Shown: positions 52,763 through 63,362, counted from the first letter of the stretch. The stretch: DNA of 64,000 nt from Mucilaginibacter gilvus (GCF_004054195.1 NZ_SBIW01000012.1:394828-458827); one strand, 5' to 3'. Notes: generated by a model not told the origin, from the sequence alone. Program-made: numbers and translations.

Positions 52763-55360
52763 ATGAACAAACAGCAATTAGCCGCTAAAATATGGGAATC
52801 CGCAAATCAGATGCGTTCCAAGATTGAAGCGAATGAATATAAAGATTACATATTAGGATTTATTTTCTATAAATACCTATCAGAATACGAAATAAAATTC
52901 GCTAAAAAGGAAAAATTTACGGACGAAGACATTAAGCTACTGTCTGAAGAAGAGCCCGAAACTGTTGACTACCTCAAAGAAAATATTGGGTATTTTATTG
53001 CGTACAAGGATCTTTTTTCTACCTGGATAGATAAAGGAAGCGACTTTGAAGTATCGGATGTACGCGATGCATTGTCAGCTTTTAACCGTTTGTTTAATCC
53101 AGCTTATAAAAAATTATTTGATGGCATCTTTAAAACCCTGGAAACGGGGCTGAGTAAGTTAGGTGATACGGCTGCATTACAAACCAAAGCTATTAGCGAA
53201 CTGATACAGCTGATCAAAGACATCCCAATGGATGGCAGACAGGATTACGATGTGCTCGGTTTCATTTACGAATATCTTATTGAAAAATTCGCTGCTAACG
53301 CAGGAAAAAAAGCCGGAGAATTCTATACTCCACATGAGGTTTCTGTATTAATGTCTGAGATTATAGCACATCATCTTAAAGATCGTTCCGAAATACAGAT
53401 TTACGACCCTACCAGCGGTTCTGGTTCCCTGCTTATTAATATTGGTAAAAGTGTAGCCAAACACATGGATGGCCATAACAAAATTAAATACTACGCACAG
53501 GAGCTAAAACAAAATACCTATAACCTTACCCGTATGAATCTTATTATGCGTGGTATCAACATAGATAATATAGAGACCAGAAACGGTGATACTTTAGAAG
53601 AAGATTGGCCGTACTTTAATGAAAGCGACCCCGTAAACTCATACAATCCGTTGTATCTGGATGCGGTGGTTTCTAACCCGCCCTATTCGCAAAAATGGGA
53701 GCCTGCTGATAAGGAGGCGGATCCGCGTTATGCCCGTTTCGGCATGGCGCCGAAATCAAAAGCCGATTTCGCTTTTTTACTGCACGATTTATTCCATTTA
53801 AAGCCCGATGGTATCATGACCATTGTATTGCCACATGGCGTATTATTCAGAGGTGGTGAAGAAGGAGCCATTCGTAAAAACCTGATTGAACAAAATCATA
53901 TCGATGCTATTATAGGTTTGCCGGCCAATATATTTTTTGGCACCGGGATTCCCACCACTGTAATGGTGTTGAAGCAAAAGCGCGTGGAAACCGATATATT
54001 GATCATTGATGCATCGAAGAGGTTTATTAAAGAAGGGAAAAACAATAAGCTTCGCGCATCCGATATCAGGCGGATTGCAGACGCGGTGATAGAACGCCAA
54101 AGCATCCCCAAATTAGCTGCTTTGGTAAGCCGCGACGAGATTAGGAAGAATGATTACAACCTCAACATTCCTCGTTATGTAGATAGTGGCGAGGCGGCCG
54201 AAAGCTGGGATATTTATGCCACTATGTTTGGCGGTATCCCGGTGAAAGAAATTGACGAACTATCGGTTTATTGGGAGGCCTTTCCGGGATTGAAAGAATC
54301 TGTATTTACTAATACAACCGATGAAATAGCCGCTTTAAAAATAGAAGATCTAACATCGGCCATTAATACCCATACGGATGTAAAAGCATTTTTAGCAAGC
54401 TTTAATCATGCCTTTGCAAATTTTGATACCATCCTTAAAAGCAGGCTGATTGAAAAAATGCTGACCTTGAGCATAGCGAAAGAAAAAAGCATATTGAGCG
54501 CCGATATCTTTAGCCGTTTGCAGCCAATATCCCTGATTGACAGATACGCGGCCTACCAATTACTGGATGATGCCTGGCAGGGGATTGCTGGCGACTTGGA
54601 GATGTTGCAAACCGAAGGCTTTGAAGCAGCCAAACAGGTAGATGCTAACATGGTGACCAAAAAAGTGAAAGGTAAAGACACAGAGGTGCAGGATGGTTGG
54701 AAGGGACATATTTTACCCTTTGAATTAGTACAACAATTGCATTTGGCCGATGAACTGCAAAGCCTTATAGCTAAAGAAAACCGTTTGGCCGAAATTACCG
54801 CTAAATTTGAAGAACTATTAGAAGCTTTATCTGAAGAAGTTAAAGACAGCGACATTACCAACGAAGCCAAAGATGCATTTGTAAATGCAGAAATTATCAA
54901 AGCCTCCAAAGACATTGCTGCCGATAAAAAGAAAGGGATAAAATACTCAGAAGACGACGACGAAACTAAAATTTGGAAAGTGAATACCTTGATAGTCGAA
55001 GAGAAAGCCCTTAAAAAAGAAATTAATGAGGAAGCATATGCATTGCATATACTTACCAAAAAAACCATTGAAACACTGACAGATGAACAGGTAAATGATT
55101 TACTTGAACACAAGTGGATAAACCCGTTGGTAAATGCTTTGCACAACCTGCCGGCCAATAGCATTGCTACACTTACACAAAAGGTAAACTATTTGGCCGG
55201 CAAGTACAGCACTACCTTACAACAGGTAAGTAACCAATTACAGGATACAGAACAGGCCCTTGCGCAAATGATGGGCGAACTAACCGGCAGTGTACACGAT
55301 ATGCAGGGGCTGAACGAGTGGCAAAAACTTTTACAAGGTGAAGATGATGACAGCAATTAA
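52763..55360 (+). CDS. hsdM: Type I restriction-modification methyltransferase subunit HsdM
   Basis: An 865-residue N6-adenine methyltransferase. The helical N-terminal domain (ESANQMRSKIEANEYKDYIL) is followed by GEFYTPHEVSVLMSEII, SAM motif DPTSGSGSLLI (about 214) and the catalytic NPPYSQKW (about 304-311). A long helical, Glu/Lys-rich C-terminal extension (about 560-865) makes it longer than standard HsdM of about 500 residues. It methylates the target adenine and pairs with HsdS and HsdR. It overlaps hsdS by about 17 bp. Confidence 0.95.
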   Translation: MNKQQLAAKIWESANQMRSKIEANEYKDYILGFIFYKYLSEYEIKFAKKEKFTDEDIKLLSEEEPETVDYLKENIGYFIAYKDLFSTWIDKGSDFEVSDVRDALSAFNRLFNPAYKKLFDGIFKTLETGLSKLGDTAALQTKAISELIQLIKDIPMDGRQDYDVLGFIYEYLIEKFAANAGKKAGEFYTPHEVSVLMSEIIAHHLKDRSEIQIYDPTSGSGSLLINIGKSVAKHMDGHNKIKYYAQELKQNTYNLTRMNLIMRGINIDNIETRNGDTLEEDWPYFNESDPVNSYNPLYLDAVVSNPPYSQKWEPADKEADPRYARFGMAPKSKADFAFLLHDLFHLKPDGIMTIVLPHGVLFRGGEEGAIRKNLIEQNHIDAIIGLPANIFFGTGIPTTVMVLKQKRVETDILIIDASKRFIKEGKNNKLRASDIRRIADAVIERQSIPKLAALVSRDEIRKNDYNLNIPRYVDSGEAAESWDIYATMFGGIPVKEIDELSVYWEAFPGLKESVFTNTTDEIAALKIEDLTSAINTHTDVKAFLASFNHAFANFDTILKSRLIEKMLTLSIAKEKSILSADIFSRLQPISLIDRYAAYQLLDDAWQGIAGDLEMLQTEGFEAAKQVDANMVTKKVKGKDTEVQDGWKGHILPFELVQQLHLADELQSLIAKENRLAEITAKFEELLEALSEEVKDSDITNEAKDAFVNAEIIKASKDIAADKKKGIKYSEDDDETKIWKVNTLIVEEKALKKEINEEAYALHILTKKTIETLTDEQVNDLLEHKWINPLVNALHNLPANSIATLTQKVNYLAGKYSTTLQQVSNQLQDTEQALAQMMGELTGSVHDMQGLNEWQKLLQGEDDDSN

Positions 55361-56573
55361 AAAGGTTCCTGCCGTGCGCTTTAAGGGTTTTGAGAAGGAA
55401 TGGGAGGAAAAACAGTTAGCAGAAATTGGAGGAATTATTGGAGGTGGAACACCAAGCACGTTAAATAAAGAATATTGGGATGGAGCGATAGACTGGTACT
55501 CGCCTACCGAAATTGGAGATAAAGTTTATGCAAATGGAAGCAGAAAAAAAATAACACCATTAGGCCTCGAACAAAGTTCAGCTACTATTTTACCAGCCAA
55601 TCGTACCGTTTTATTCACCAGCCGTGCTGGAATAGGTGATATGGCAATTTTGAAAAGCCCCGGAGCAACAAATCAAGGGTTTCAATCATTGGTATTGAAC
55701 GAGGATAGCGACACTTATTTTATCTATTCAATGGGATTTCTTATAAAGAAGTTTGCATTAAAATATTCGTCGGGCTCGACTTTTTTAGAAATTTCCGGGA
55801 AAACTCTTGGAAAGATGCCCATAACGATACCAAATCCCACTGAACAAACCCAAATCGGAAATTATTTCAAAGAGTTTGATGACTTAATCCAACTACAGGA
55901 GCAAAAGCTGGAAAAGGTTACTAACCTAAAAAAGGCGATGCTTGAAAAAATGTTTCCCAAGGAAAATGCCGATGTCCCGGAAATTCGTTTTGAAGGGTTT
56001 ACTAAGAAATGGCAGGCAAAAAAACTGGAGGAGATATCTGATAAAATTGGTGATGGCTTACATGGAACACCTAAATATAGCGAAGACGGAGATGTGTTTT
56101 TTATAAACGGGAACAACCTTATAAATGGAGAGATTATCGTCAATAATGAAACAAAGTGTGTTACTGAAATCGAAAAATCAAAGAGTGACAAGTTATTAAA
56201 TGGTGAAACTATATTGCTTTCAATTAATGGCACAATTGGAAACTTAGCATTTTATAATAAAAAAAATATTATGCTTGGCAAAAGTGTTGCATACATTATT
56301 CTAAATGGCGTAAACAAAAGGTTCATTTATGCTTACTTACAATCTTCGGTGATTATTAAATTTTTCAACGATAATTTAACTGGTTCTACAATAAAAAATT
56401 TAGGGTTAAAAACCATCAGAAATACAAAATTGTTGATACCATTAAATGATTTGGAACAGCAAAAAATCGGAGAATATTTCCAAAATTTGGATCATTTGAT
56501 TAATCAATCCCAGCAAAAAATTGTACAGTTAAAGCACCTTAGACAAGCCTTGCTTCAAAAAATGTTCATCTAA
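55344..56573 (+). CDS. hsdS: Type I restriction-modification specificity subunit HsdS
   Basis: About 409 residues (a GTG at 55338 and an ATG at 55347 are alternatives). Two target-recognition domains are separated by conserved helices: VRFKGFEKEWEEKQLAEIGG opens the first TRD, and IRFEGFTKKWQAKKLEEIS the second. The spacer EFDDLIQLQEQKLEKVTNLK recurs at the end as NLDHLINQSQQKIVQLKHLR. It reads a bipartite DNA site. The second TRD is more AT-rich than the first, which suggests an exchanged domain. Confidence 0.94.
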   Translation: MMTAIKKVPAVRFKGFEKEWEEKQLAEIGGIIGGGTPSTLNKEYWDGAIDWYSPTEIGDKVYANGSRKKITPLGLEQSSATILPANRTVLFTSRAGIGDMAILKSPGATNQGFQSLVLNEDSDTYFIYSMGFLIKKFALKYSSGSTFLEISGKTLGKMPITIPNPTEQTQIGNYFKEFDDLIQLQEQKLEKVTNLKKAMLEKMFPKENADVPEIRFEGFTKKWQAKKLEEISDKIGDGLHGTPKYSEDGDVFFINGNNLINGEIIVNNETKCVTEIEKSKSDKLLNGETILLSINGTIGNLAFYNKKNIMLGKSVAYIILNGVNKRFIYAYLQSSVIIKFFNDNLTGSTIKNLGLKTIRNTKLLIPLNDLEQQKIGEYFQNLDHLINQSQQKIVQLKHLRQALLQKMFI

Positions 56574-56587
56574 AAAACAACCTGACC

Positions 56588-59500
56588 ATGACTACTTTTA
56601 CCGGTGAAGCAGCTTTTGAAAACGCATTGATACAGCTCCTGGCTACAAAGGGCTGGGAACTGGAGGTGCTTAAAAACCCTACCGAGGAGGATTTGCTGAA
56701 CAACTGGGCCGGTATCCTTTTCCAGAATAACCGAGAGATAGACCGCCTTAATGATACGCCACTCACCCAGGGCGAGATGCAGCAGATTTTAGAGCAGATT
56801 ACCGCCTTACGCACACCGCTTAAATTAAACGGTTTTATTAATGGTAAAAGCGTAGCCATTACCCGCGATAATCCTGCGGATACGCTACATTTTGGCAAAG
56901 AAATAAGTTTAAAAATATACGATAGGTTAGAAATTGCCGCCGGGCAAAGTCGCTACCAAATTGTACAGCAACCCAAATACAAAAGCAAATCTAAAATACT
57001 AAACGACCGCCGTGGCGATTTGGTTTTACTGATTAATGGCATGCCTGTTATTCATCTTGAATTGAAAAGATCGGGCATACACATCAGCCAGGCAAGCACC
57101 CAAATAGAAAAATACGCGTACGAAGGTATTTTCTCAGGTATATTTTCCTTGATACAAATCTTCGTGGCCATAACGCCCGAAGAAACGCTGTATTTTGCTA
57201 ACCCCGGTCCTGAAGGAAAATTTAACAAAGATTACTTTTTTCATTGGGCAGACTTCAATAATGAACCTATCAACGATTGGCGTCAGATAGCCAGCTCGCT
57301 GATCTCCATCCCAATGGCCCACCAACTCATTGGTTTTTATACCGTAGCCGACACTTCGGAGGGTGTACTGAAGGTGATGCGCAGCTACCAGTACTATGCG
57401 GCCAATGCCATATCAGATCGTGTGGCTAAAACCGATTGGAAAAACCCCGATGTGCGCGGCGGTTATATATGGCATACTACAGGCTCGGGCAAAACCATGA
57501 CCAGCTTTAAATCGGCACAGTTGATAGCCAACTCCAAAGATGCCGATAAAGTAGTTTTCCTAATGGACAGGATTGAATTGGGTACACAATCATTAAGAGA
57601 ATACCGAGGCTTTGCAGACGACAATCAATCTGTGCAGGCCACTGAGGATACTTATGTTTTGGTGTCCAAGCTCAAAAGCAGCGATCCGGCCGATACTTTG
57701 ATTGTTACCTCCATCCAAAAAATGAGCAATATTGGAGCTGAAGAAGATGGGCTTAACGCTAAAGATCTGGAGCAGATGCGCAGCAAAAGAATGGTAATCA
57801 TAATAGATGAAGCGCACCGCACCGTTTTTGGAGAAAATATATTGCCCGCTATTAGAGAAACATTTCCCCGCGCAGTGTTATTTGGATTTACCGGCACACC
57901 TATACAGGAAGAAAACCAACGCAAAGAAGCCACTACATCAACAATATTTGGTGACGAGTTGCACCGCTACAGTTTAGCAGATGGCATTCGTGATAAAAAT
58001 GTACTGGGTTTTGATCCTTATAAAGTACTCACCTATAGAGACAGGGACATCAGAAAGGCAGTTGCCCTGCAAGAAGCTAAAGTCACAACCGAGGTCGAAG
58101 CCATCGCCGATCCGGATAAAAGCGAAATCTATTATCATTTTATGGATTCAGCAAGTGTATTTATGGCCGGTGGACTCACCGGGGCTGGAAAATATGTAAA
58201 AGGAATAGAGGATTACTTAAATCGGTCACAGTATGCGCGTATAGAACACCAAAGCACAGTAGTTGCTGATATTAAAGATAATTGGCTGCGTTTAAGCCAT
58301 AATGGAAAATTCCATGCCATACTTGCCACAAGCAGTATTACAGAAGCAATAGAATATTATCGACTGCTAAAAGCTGATTTCCCTACACTAAAAACCACCG
58401 CATTGTTTGATCCGAATATCGACAATAATGAAGGGTTTGTATTTAAGGAAGAGGGTTTACTGGAATTGATACAAGACTATAACCAGCGATATCAACAAGA
58501 TTTTACTTTCGCTACTCATGCCAGGTTCAAGAAAGATATATCTAATCGTTTGGCGCACAAAAGACCTTATGAGAGAATAGAGAAATCACCCGAAAAGCAG
58601 ATTGATCTGCTCATTGTTGTAGACCAGATGCTTACAGGTTTCGATTCAAAATGGGTAAATACTTTATATCTTGACAAGGTATTGCGCTATGAAAATATTA
58701 TACAAGCCTTTTCCCGTACAAACCGTTTATTCGGACCAGAAAAGCCTTTTGGCGTAGTAAAATATTACCGGTTTCCGCATACCATGCATCAAAACGTTGA
58801 TAGAGCCGTAAAACTATATTCAGGCGATAGACCTTATGGTTTGTTTGTTGAACGCTTAGACAAGCAATTGGAAAATATGAACGCTACCTATCAACAGATC
58901 GCCGACCTATTTAACAATGCAGGGATTAAAAATTTTGAAAAATTACCCGATGATTTAGCTGTACGGGGACAGTTTGCCAAGCTGTTTAAAGTCTTTAACC
59001 AGTTCCTTGAAGCAGCAAAAGTACAAGGTTTTAAATGGGGCAAATCCAGCTATGAGTTCAAAGATCGGAAGCCGAAGCTTTTTATAGAGATGTTGGTTGA
59101 TGGGACTAATTATAATAGCCTGTTAGCACGTTACAAAGAAATGTTCGTCGAGGGCGCAGGCGGTAGTAGCTTACCCGATGTCCCCTTTGAAATAGAACCT
59201 TACATTGTAGAGATTGACACTGGTAAAATTGATGCTGATTACATGAATTCACGCTTTGTAAAGTACATCAAGTCTTTAGATCAAACCGACATTTCAGAAG
59301 AGCAGCGTAAACAAATTTTAGATGAACTGCATAAATCTTTTGCCACACTAACCCAGGAAGAGCAAAAGTTTGCTAATATATTTTTGAACGATGTGATGAG
59401 CGGCAATGTGAAGTTATCGGCAGATAAAACGTTAAGAGATTACATTACAGAGTATTTATATCGGGCTAAATATGGGCAGATTTTAAAGCTCGCCAGTATT

Positions 59501-59734
59501 TTAGGCTTAGATAAAGATAAGCTTCAGGATTTAATGCGGGACAATATTACAGAGCTGAATATTAATGAATATGGCCGCTTCGATGAATTAAAAGCTACAG
59601 TGGACAGAGATAAAGCAAAAGCTTATTTTGAAAAAATAGAAGGTGAAACATTACCAAATTTTAAAATCAGCATTAGAATAGACCAACTATTGAAAGAATT
59701 TATTTCCAAAGACGGGTTTGAATTATTAGAATAA
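56588..59734 (+). CDS. hsdR: Type I restriction endonuclease subunit HsdR
   Basis: A 1048-residue subunit. The N-terminal nuclease domain has NGMPVIHLELKRSG (PD-ExK, about 150-163). The translocase has Walker A HTTGSGKTM (about 295-303), DEAH (about 406-409) in IIIDEAHRT, and FGFTGTPI (motif III). The C-terminal helical domain ends ISKDGFELLE. It cuts unmodified DNA after translocation, in complex with HsdM and HsdS. It follows hsdS by 14 bp. The system appears intact. Confidence 0.95.
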   Translation: MTTFTGEAAFENALIQLLATKGWELEVLKNPTEEDLLNNWAGILFQNNREIDRLNDTPLTQGEMQQILEQITALRTPLKLNGFINGKSVAITRDNPADTLHFGKEISLKIYDRLEIAAGQSRYQIVQQPKYKSKSKILNDRRGDLVLLINGMPVIHLELKRSGIHISQASTQIEKYAYEGIFSGIFSLIQIFVAITPEETLYFANPGPEGKFNKDYFFHWADFNNEPINDWRQIASSLISIPMAHQLIGFYTVADTSEGVLKVMRSYQYYAANAISDRVAKTDWKNPDVRGGYIWHTTGSGKTMTSFKSAQLIANSKDADKVVFLMDRIELGTQSLREYRGFADDNQSVQATEDTYVLVSKLKSSDPADTLIVTSIQKMSNIGAEEDGLNAKDLEQMRSKRMVIIIDEAHRTVFGENILPAIRETFPRAVLFGFTGTPIQEENQRKEATTSTIFGDELHRYSLADGIRDKNVLGFDPYKVLTYRDRDIRKAVALQEAKVTTEVEAIADPDKSEIYYHFMDSASVFMAGGLTGAGKYVKGIEDYLNRSQYARIEHQSTVVADIKDNWLRLSHNGKFHAILATSSITEAIEYYRLLKADFPTLKTTALFDPNIDNNEGFVFKEEGLLELIQDYNQRYQQDFTFATHARFKKDISNRLAHKRPYERIEKSPEKQIDLLIVVDQMLTGFDSKWVNTLYLDKVLRYENIIQAFSRTNRLFGPEKPFGVVKYYRFPHTMHQNVDRAVKLYSGDRPYGLFVERLDKQLENMNATYQQIADLFNNAGIKNFEKLPDDLAVRGQFAKLFKVFNQFLEAAKVQGFKWGKSSYEFKDRKPKLFIEMLVDGTNYNSLLARYKEMFVEGAGGSSLPDVPFEIEPYIVEIDTGKIDADYMNSRFVKYIKSLDQTDISEEQRKQILDELHKSFATLTQEEQKFANIFLNDVMSGNVKLSADKTLRDYITEYLYRAKYGQILKLASILGLDKDKLQDLMRDNITELNINEYGRFDELKATVDRDKAKAYFEKIEGETLPNFKISIRIDQLLKEFISKDGFELLE

Positions 59735-59821
59735 GTTAATCTATCGACGACGCTTTTTAGTTAATTAATATTTTTGAACAAGGAATGAGAATAAACTCCT
59801 AGCATTTTTTAAATTGATTTT

Positions 59822-60184
59822 ATGAATATAGAAGAACTAATACTTAGCTTTTTAGATAAGAAAGCTGATCAAGAGGAAAAACGTCGGCAAATTGATTATG
59901 ATCGTCGTAATGAAATGTCTGAACTGGAAAAACTGTTACCTAGTAACAGTAAACAATTTCATATTTTAAATTTGAATGATGTCATTCAATTCGATGAAAA
60001 AGTATATGAACAATTGACAGCTGAACTTAATGAATTAGGTTCTGAACTGAGGCCAATCTTAATGGATCAAAACGCTACGTATATTAGTCCAATCGAAGTG
60101 CATATTGAAAATGAATCATATGCTATGATATGGTTGGACGACAATGGTGTTATTCAAGGAATAAGGCGAATATCAAAAATCTAA
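59822..60184 (+). CDS. Hypothetical 120-aa protein
   Basis: A 120-residue protein: a charged helix (about 1-40, FLDKKADQEEKRRQIDYDRR), then a region with EVHIENESYAMIWLDDNGVI. It follows hsdR by 87 bp and may be a late member of that unit or independent. No family recognised. Confidence 0.55.
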   Translation: MNIEELILSFLDKKADQEEKRRQIDYDRRNEMSELEKLLPSNSKQFHILNLNDVIQFDEKVYEQLTAELNELGSELRPILMDQNATYISPIEVHIENESYAMIWLDDNGVIQGIRRISKI

Positions 60185-60741
60185 ATTTAAATGTGTTGTA
60201 ACATTAAGCTGTTAGGACTAAAATATTAAGTTAATTCATACATTAACGGAACCGAAGATTATCTATTTAAGTCTTTTGAGATCAGCGCCCCCTGTTTTCA
60301 CCAAAGATCGTTAAAGCATAAGAAAACAGGGGGCGTTCTTCGGGCGGGCGATAGCCCGCCGCCGGGGAATTTTGAAAATAAGGGGGATTGCTCCCAATGT
60401 CATTAAGTTAAGGAACCCCTCAGCATAAAGCCCCCTCTAAATCTCCAGAGAACGGAGACTTTAGCTTCGCACTTTTTTCAAGTCCTCCCAACCGGGAAGG
60501 ATTTAGATGGAGCTGCCAGCTTTTTGGAGAGATTAGGGTTGTGTTTTCCTAATAGGCATTTTAATTGGTAAATGACTGTCTTGATAATTGGATGGCATCG
60601 AAGAGTTTTTCTAAACGACTTAAAAGGTGGATAAAATAATATGGTCCTTTTAAATAAGCTACATAACTGCTTAAAAAAATTAATTTTAACATCTGCTAAG
60701 GTTTTCCAATCTCATGCGACTAATTGTATAAATATCATTAA
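60185..60741. repeat. Gene-free spacer with a long hairpin and a solo IS end
   Basis: A perfect 14-base stem, CGCCCCCTGTTTTC (60286-60299) and GAAAACAGGGGGCG (60322-60335), encloses a 22-nt loop. At 60393-60414 lies CCCAATGTCATTAAGTTAAG plus GA, one base different from the IR of the IS4 element at 63320-63341. Its outer flank, ATAAGGGGGA, matches too. At 60430-60515, CTCTAAATC and GATTTAGATGGAG form a diverged inverted pair. No gene is seen. Confidence 0.65.
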
Positions 60742-61224
60742 TTGAAAGACCAGTTTATTTTATTAATAACTAATAACCAAGGCCTGATTCTAAAGGTTTG
60801 CAACATGTATTGCAATAGCCGGGAGGATAAAGAAGACCTTTTTCAGGACATCATATTACAGCTTTGGCGAGCCTATGGCTCATTTAATGGCAACTCAAAA
60901 GTTTCAACATGGGTTTACAGAATAGCACTTAACAATGCAATAACGCGGCTTCGGAAAGAAACCAAACGCGAAAAATTTGCTGCGCTTGACGATAGTGCTT
61001 TTAATATATCTGCTATAGACAATACGGAAGAAAATCAACAGGTGTTACAAATGTATTCAGCCATCAAAAATCTAACAGAAGTGGAACGGGCAATTACCAT
61101 GCTGTATATGGATGATTATAGCTATAAAGAAATTGCCGATGTAATAGGTTTATCAGAATCAAACGTAGGTTTTAACCTGAATAAGATACGTACGAAATTA
61201 AAAACAATTGTAAATAACGGATAA
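60742..61224 (+). CDS. ECF-type RNA polymerase sigma factor
   Basis: A 160-residue sigma-70 family member starting at TTG 60742 (no ATG fits the conserved start). Region 2 is SREDKEDLFQDIILQLWRAY followed by STWVYRIALNNAI; region 4 is LTEVERAITMLYMDDYSYKE with EIADVIGLSESNVGFNLNKI. It should direct transcription of an unknown regulon. The next gene starts 1 bp later and probably encodes its membrane partner. Confidence 0.9.
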   Translation: MKDQFILLITNNQGLILKVCNMYCNSREDKEDLFQDIILQLWRAYGSFNGNSKVSTWVYRIALNNAITRLRKETKREKFAALDDSAFNISAIDNTEENQQVLQMYSAIKNLTEVERAITMLYMDDYSYKEIADVIGLSESNVGFNLNKIRTKLKTIVNNG

Positions 61225-61225
61225 T

Positions 61226-61849
61226 ATGGAACTGGACGAGTTTAAAGCGCACTGGAAGACTATCCAGGATAATGAATTTCAACAACAGAAGATTCCATCA
61301 GAAAAATTAAAACAAATTATTATGAATACCACAGACACACTAGGACACCTGCACTCGAAAAGTGCTTATTGGAAAAAATTTGGAACCGCTACAAACCAAA
61401 TATTATTGGGTATGCTAGCAGTAGTATCGCTAATCATGTTAATAAAAGGTATTTATCTGCACAGAATTGCTGGCATTCTGGAGTCAGTTGCATATTTAAC
61501 CATAATGGTAATTTACTGTATTGTAACTATTTGGGTTTTTAAAAGGCAGGAACAAATTTTTACTATATACAGTGGTGACAATGTGATGGTAACCCTTAAA
61601 CAGACCATTTCAGCCTTCAGAAGATTTTATTTGATGTTTAACATTATTTATCTGTTTTTATATCCTGCATACTTTTATGCTGTTATTAAACTATTCTTGC
61701 CTTACTGGCACCCGTCCCTACAAACCATTTTTATAACTTGTGCACTTGCAACTTCAATATCACTTATTGGTGGTCACTGGTATTACAAAGTCAAATTCTT
61801 TAAAAAGTTAAAATCGCTTGAAGAAAATCTGAAATATTTAGAAAGTTAG
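61226..61849 (+). CDS. Membrane protein downstream of the sigma factor, possible anti-sigma
   Basis: A 207-residue protein. An N-terminal soluble part (about 1-45, DEFKAHWKTIQDNEFQQQKI) is followed by four membrane helices: near 52-72, 81-103, 132-155 and 163-183. The position right after an ECF sigma gene and the cytoplasmic N-terminal segment fit an anti-sigma role. No zinc-binding HxxxCxxC motif is seen, so the assignment is inference. Confidence 0.65.
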   Translation: MELDEFKAHWKTIQDNEFQQQKIPSEKLKQIIMNTTDTLGHLHSKSAYWKKFGTATNQILLGMLAVVSLIMLIKGIYLHRIAGILESVAYLTIMVIYCIVTIWVFKRQEQIFTIYSGDNVMVTLKQTISAFRRFYLMFNIIYLFLYPAYFYAVIKLFLPYWHPSLQTIFITCALATSISLIGGHWYYKVKFFKKLKSLEENLKYLES

Positions 61850-61894
61850 CAATTTGTTAACTGAACCTAACGGATTAGATGCAAACAAACTTTG

Positions 61895-63341
61895 TCCATT
61901 GACATAAAATTAGGGATTAAATTGCCCTTTTATAATTCGTTAATGCCTCGTATTTACTTCTCGACTTATTGTTTTTTCTAGAATGTGGATATTTTCGATT
62001 AGGCCTCACTGGTTCGAGGTAATGAATAAATAATTCTTCAAGATGACGTAGGATCTTTTCAGGATTTCGATGTATAAACAAGTCTATCAACCTGTTTTTC
62101 ATTATTCCATAGGCAATGTTCTTATTGATTTTATATTGATGTACACGTTTTGAAGTAATTAAGGCTATTTCTTTTTCACATGGTTTTGCAATGATAGCCT
62201 GGAAATTAGATAGGAAGAAAGTAATATAGAAATCTTGCATAATGGTCGTAACTCTCTGTCCGCTAAAAGCTTCCAATTGCAATTGATTTTTAATTGAGCT
62301 AAAGTTGGTCTCAATGCCCCATCGCATAAAATACAACTCTTTGAAAATTCCTTGTGGGTGGTCTGTTTGATTGAACAGGTTGGTTGCCAATACTTCTATT
62401 GTACCATCGTCAAGGATAACCTTAATCAACCGAACATTAATAGTTGAACCTATTGGAACAAAGAATCCTTGTTTGTATAGCTCATCTGATGAATACTTAT
62501 TCGCTCTGAATGAAACCATTGTGTCGGTATCGTTACTAATAACGAAGTCTCTTATCTCGTATGTAAACCTTAAAGGGCAGCGCATAATATAGGGTTGTGG
62601 TTGTTCTTTATTCTCGTGAAGAAAGAAACTGATAAAGCCAGGATAACCACGATCATAGATTAACAACATATCAGATTCATAATATTGCACCCAATGTTGC
62701 GCCATTCTTTGTTCGGATATTTTCACAGGATAAAGTTCGGCCCTTATTGCAATTCCATTCAATATATCATAAGCAGATAGTGCCTGTCCCATTGGAAATT
62801 TCTTATCGCTTTTATTACTTTGAGTTCCAAAATGATTAATGACTTCATCGTAATGAATTAGGTTTATTATCGATCCGTCTACGGCAATGACCCGCATTCC
62901 ATTCCAGCGCTTAATATTTTGTCCATAATGCTCATAAAAACTTTGTACTAAAACTTCATTGAGGCAAGCAAAGAATAAATCTTTGATTTTCATTCGTTGC
63001 TGACAGAAAGCTGATTTGCTTACTGTTAGCTCATCTATTTCTAACCAATTATAAAATTCAGCGATTTCAATACTGTAACTCCTACGGAAAAAATTTATTA
63101 ATAAAAGAACTAACCGCTCAAACCCTAACTTTCTATCGCGGGAGAAATCTGTTTTTGAGTGTGTGAATAATGCCCTTAGCTCTGTTTGAGTAGCTGACTG
63201 GGTAATAAAAATTTTTAGGTCGTTAATGATTTTAATGTTTACAGGCATAATGCAACAATGATTTCCTGTAAAAGTAAAGAACCGGACATGATCCGGTTCT
63301 TTACTGTAAAGCCTTCAAGTCCTTAACTTAATGGCATTGGG
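61895..63341 (-). mobile_element. IS4-family insertion sequence
   Basis: A 1447-bp unit bounded by imperfect 22-bp inverted repeats, 16 of 22 matching: TCCATTGACATAAAATTAGG at the left (61895-61916) and, on the minus strand, CCCAATGCCATTAAGTTAAG at the right (63320-63341). One transposase gene fills it. A 14-bp-arm hairpin (63273-63286 / 63292-63305) lies between the gene start and the right end. I found no target site duplication. Confidence 0.8.
61917..63248 (-). CDS. IS4-family transposase
   Basis: A 443-residue DDE transposase. The catalytic Asp residues lie in IAVDGSII (Asp124) and LIYDRGYPG (Asp199). The Glu is in the family YREK signature YFMRWGIETNFSSIK, with Tyr306, Arg309, Glu313 and Lys320 spaced exactly as the family requires. 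The frame is intact from start to stop, so the element may be active. The start ATG is followed upstream by a hairpin that may limit read-through. Confidence 0.95.
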   Translation of the reverse strand: MPVNIKIINDLKIFITQSATQTELRALFTHSKTDFSRDRKLGFERLVLLLINFFRRSYSIEIAEFYNWLEIDELTVSKSAFCQQRMKIKDLFFACLNEVLVQSFYEHYGQNIKRWNGMRVIAVDGSIINLIHYDEVINHFGTQSNKSDKKFPMGQALSAYDILNGIAIRAELYPVKISEQRMAQHWVQYYESDMLLIYDRGYPGFISFFLHENKEQPQPYIMRCPLRFTYEIRDFVISNDTDTMVSFRANKYSSDELYKQGFFVPIGSTINVRLIKVILDDGTIEVLATNLFNQTDHPQGIFKELYFMRWGIETNFSSIKNQLQLEAFSGQRVTTIMQDFYITFFLSNFQAIIAKPCEKEIALITSKRVHQYKINKNIAYGIMKNRLIDLFIHRNPEKILRHLEELFIHYLEPVRPNRKYPHSRKNNKSRSKYEALTNYKRAI

Positions 63342-63362
63342 ATTGCTCCCCCTTATCGGCAA

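Noticed and set aside
60742..61849. Sigma/membrane pair as a known defence or toxin module
   Set aside because: The motifs are those of an ordinary ECF sigma factor and a membrane protein; nothing supports a toxin.
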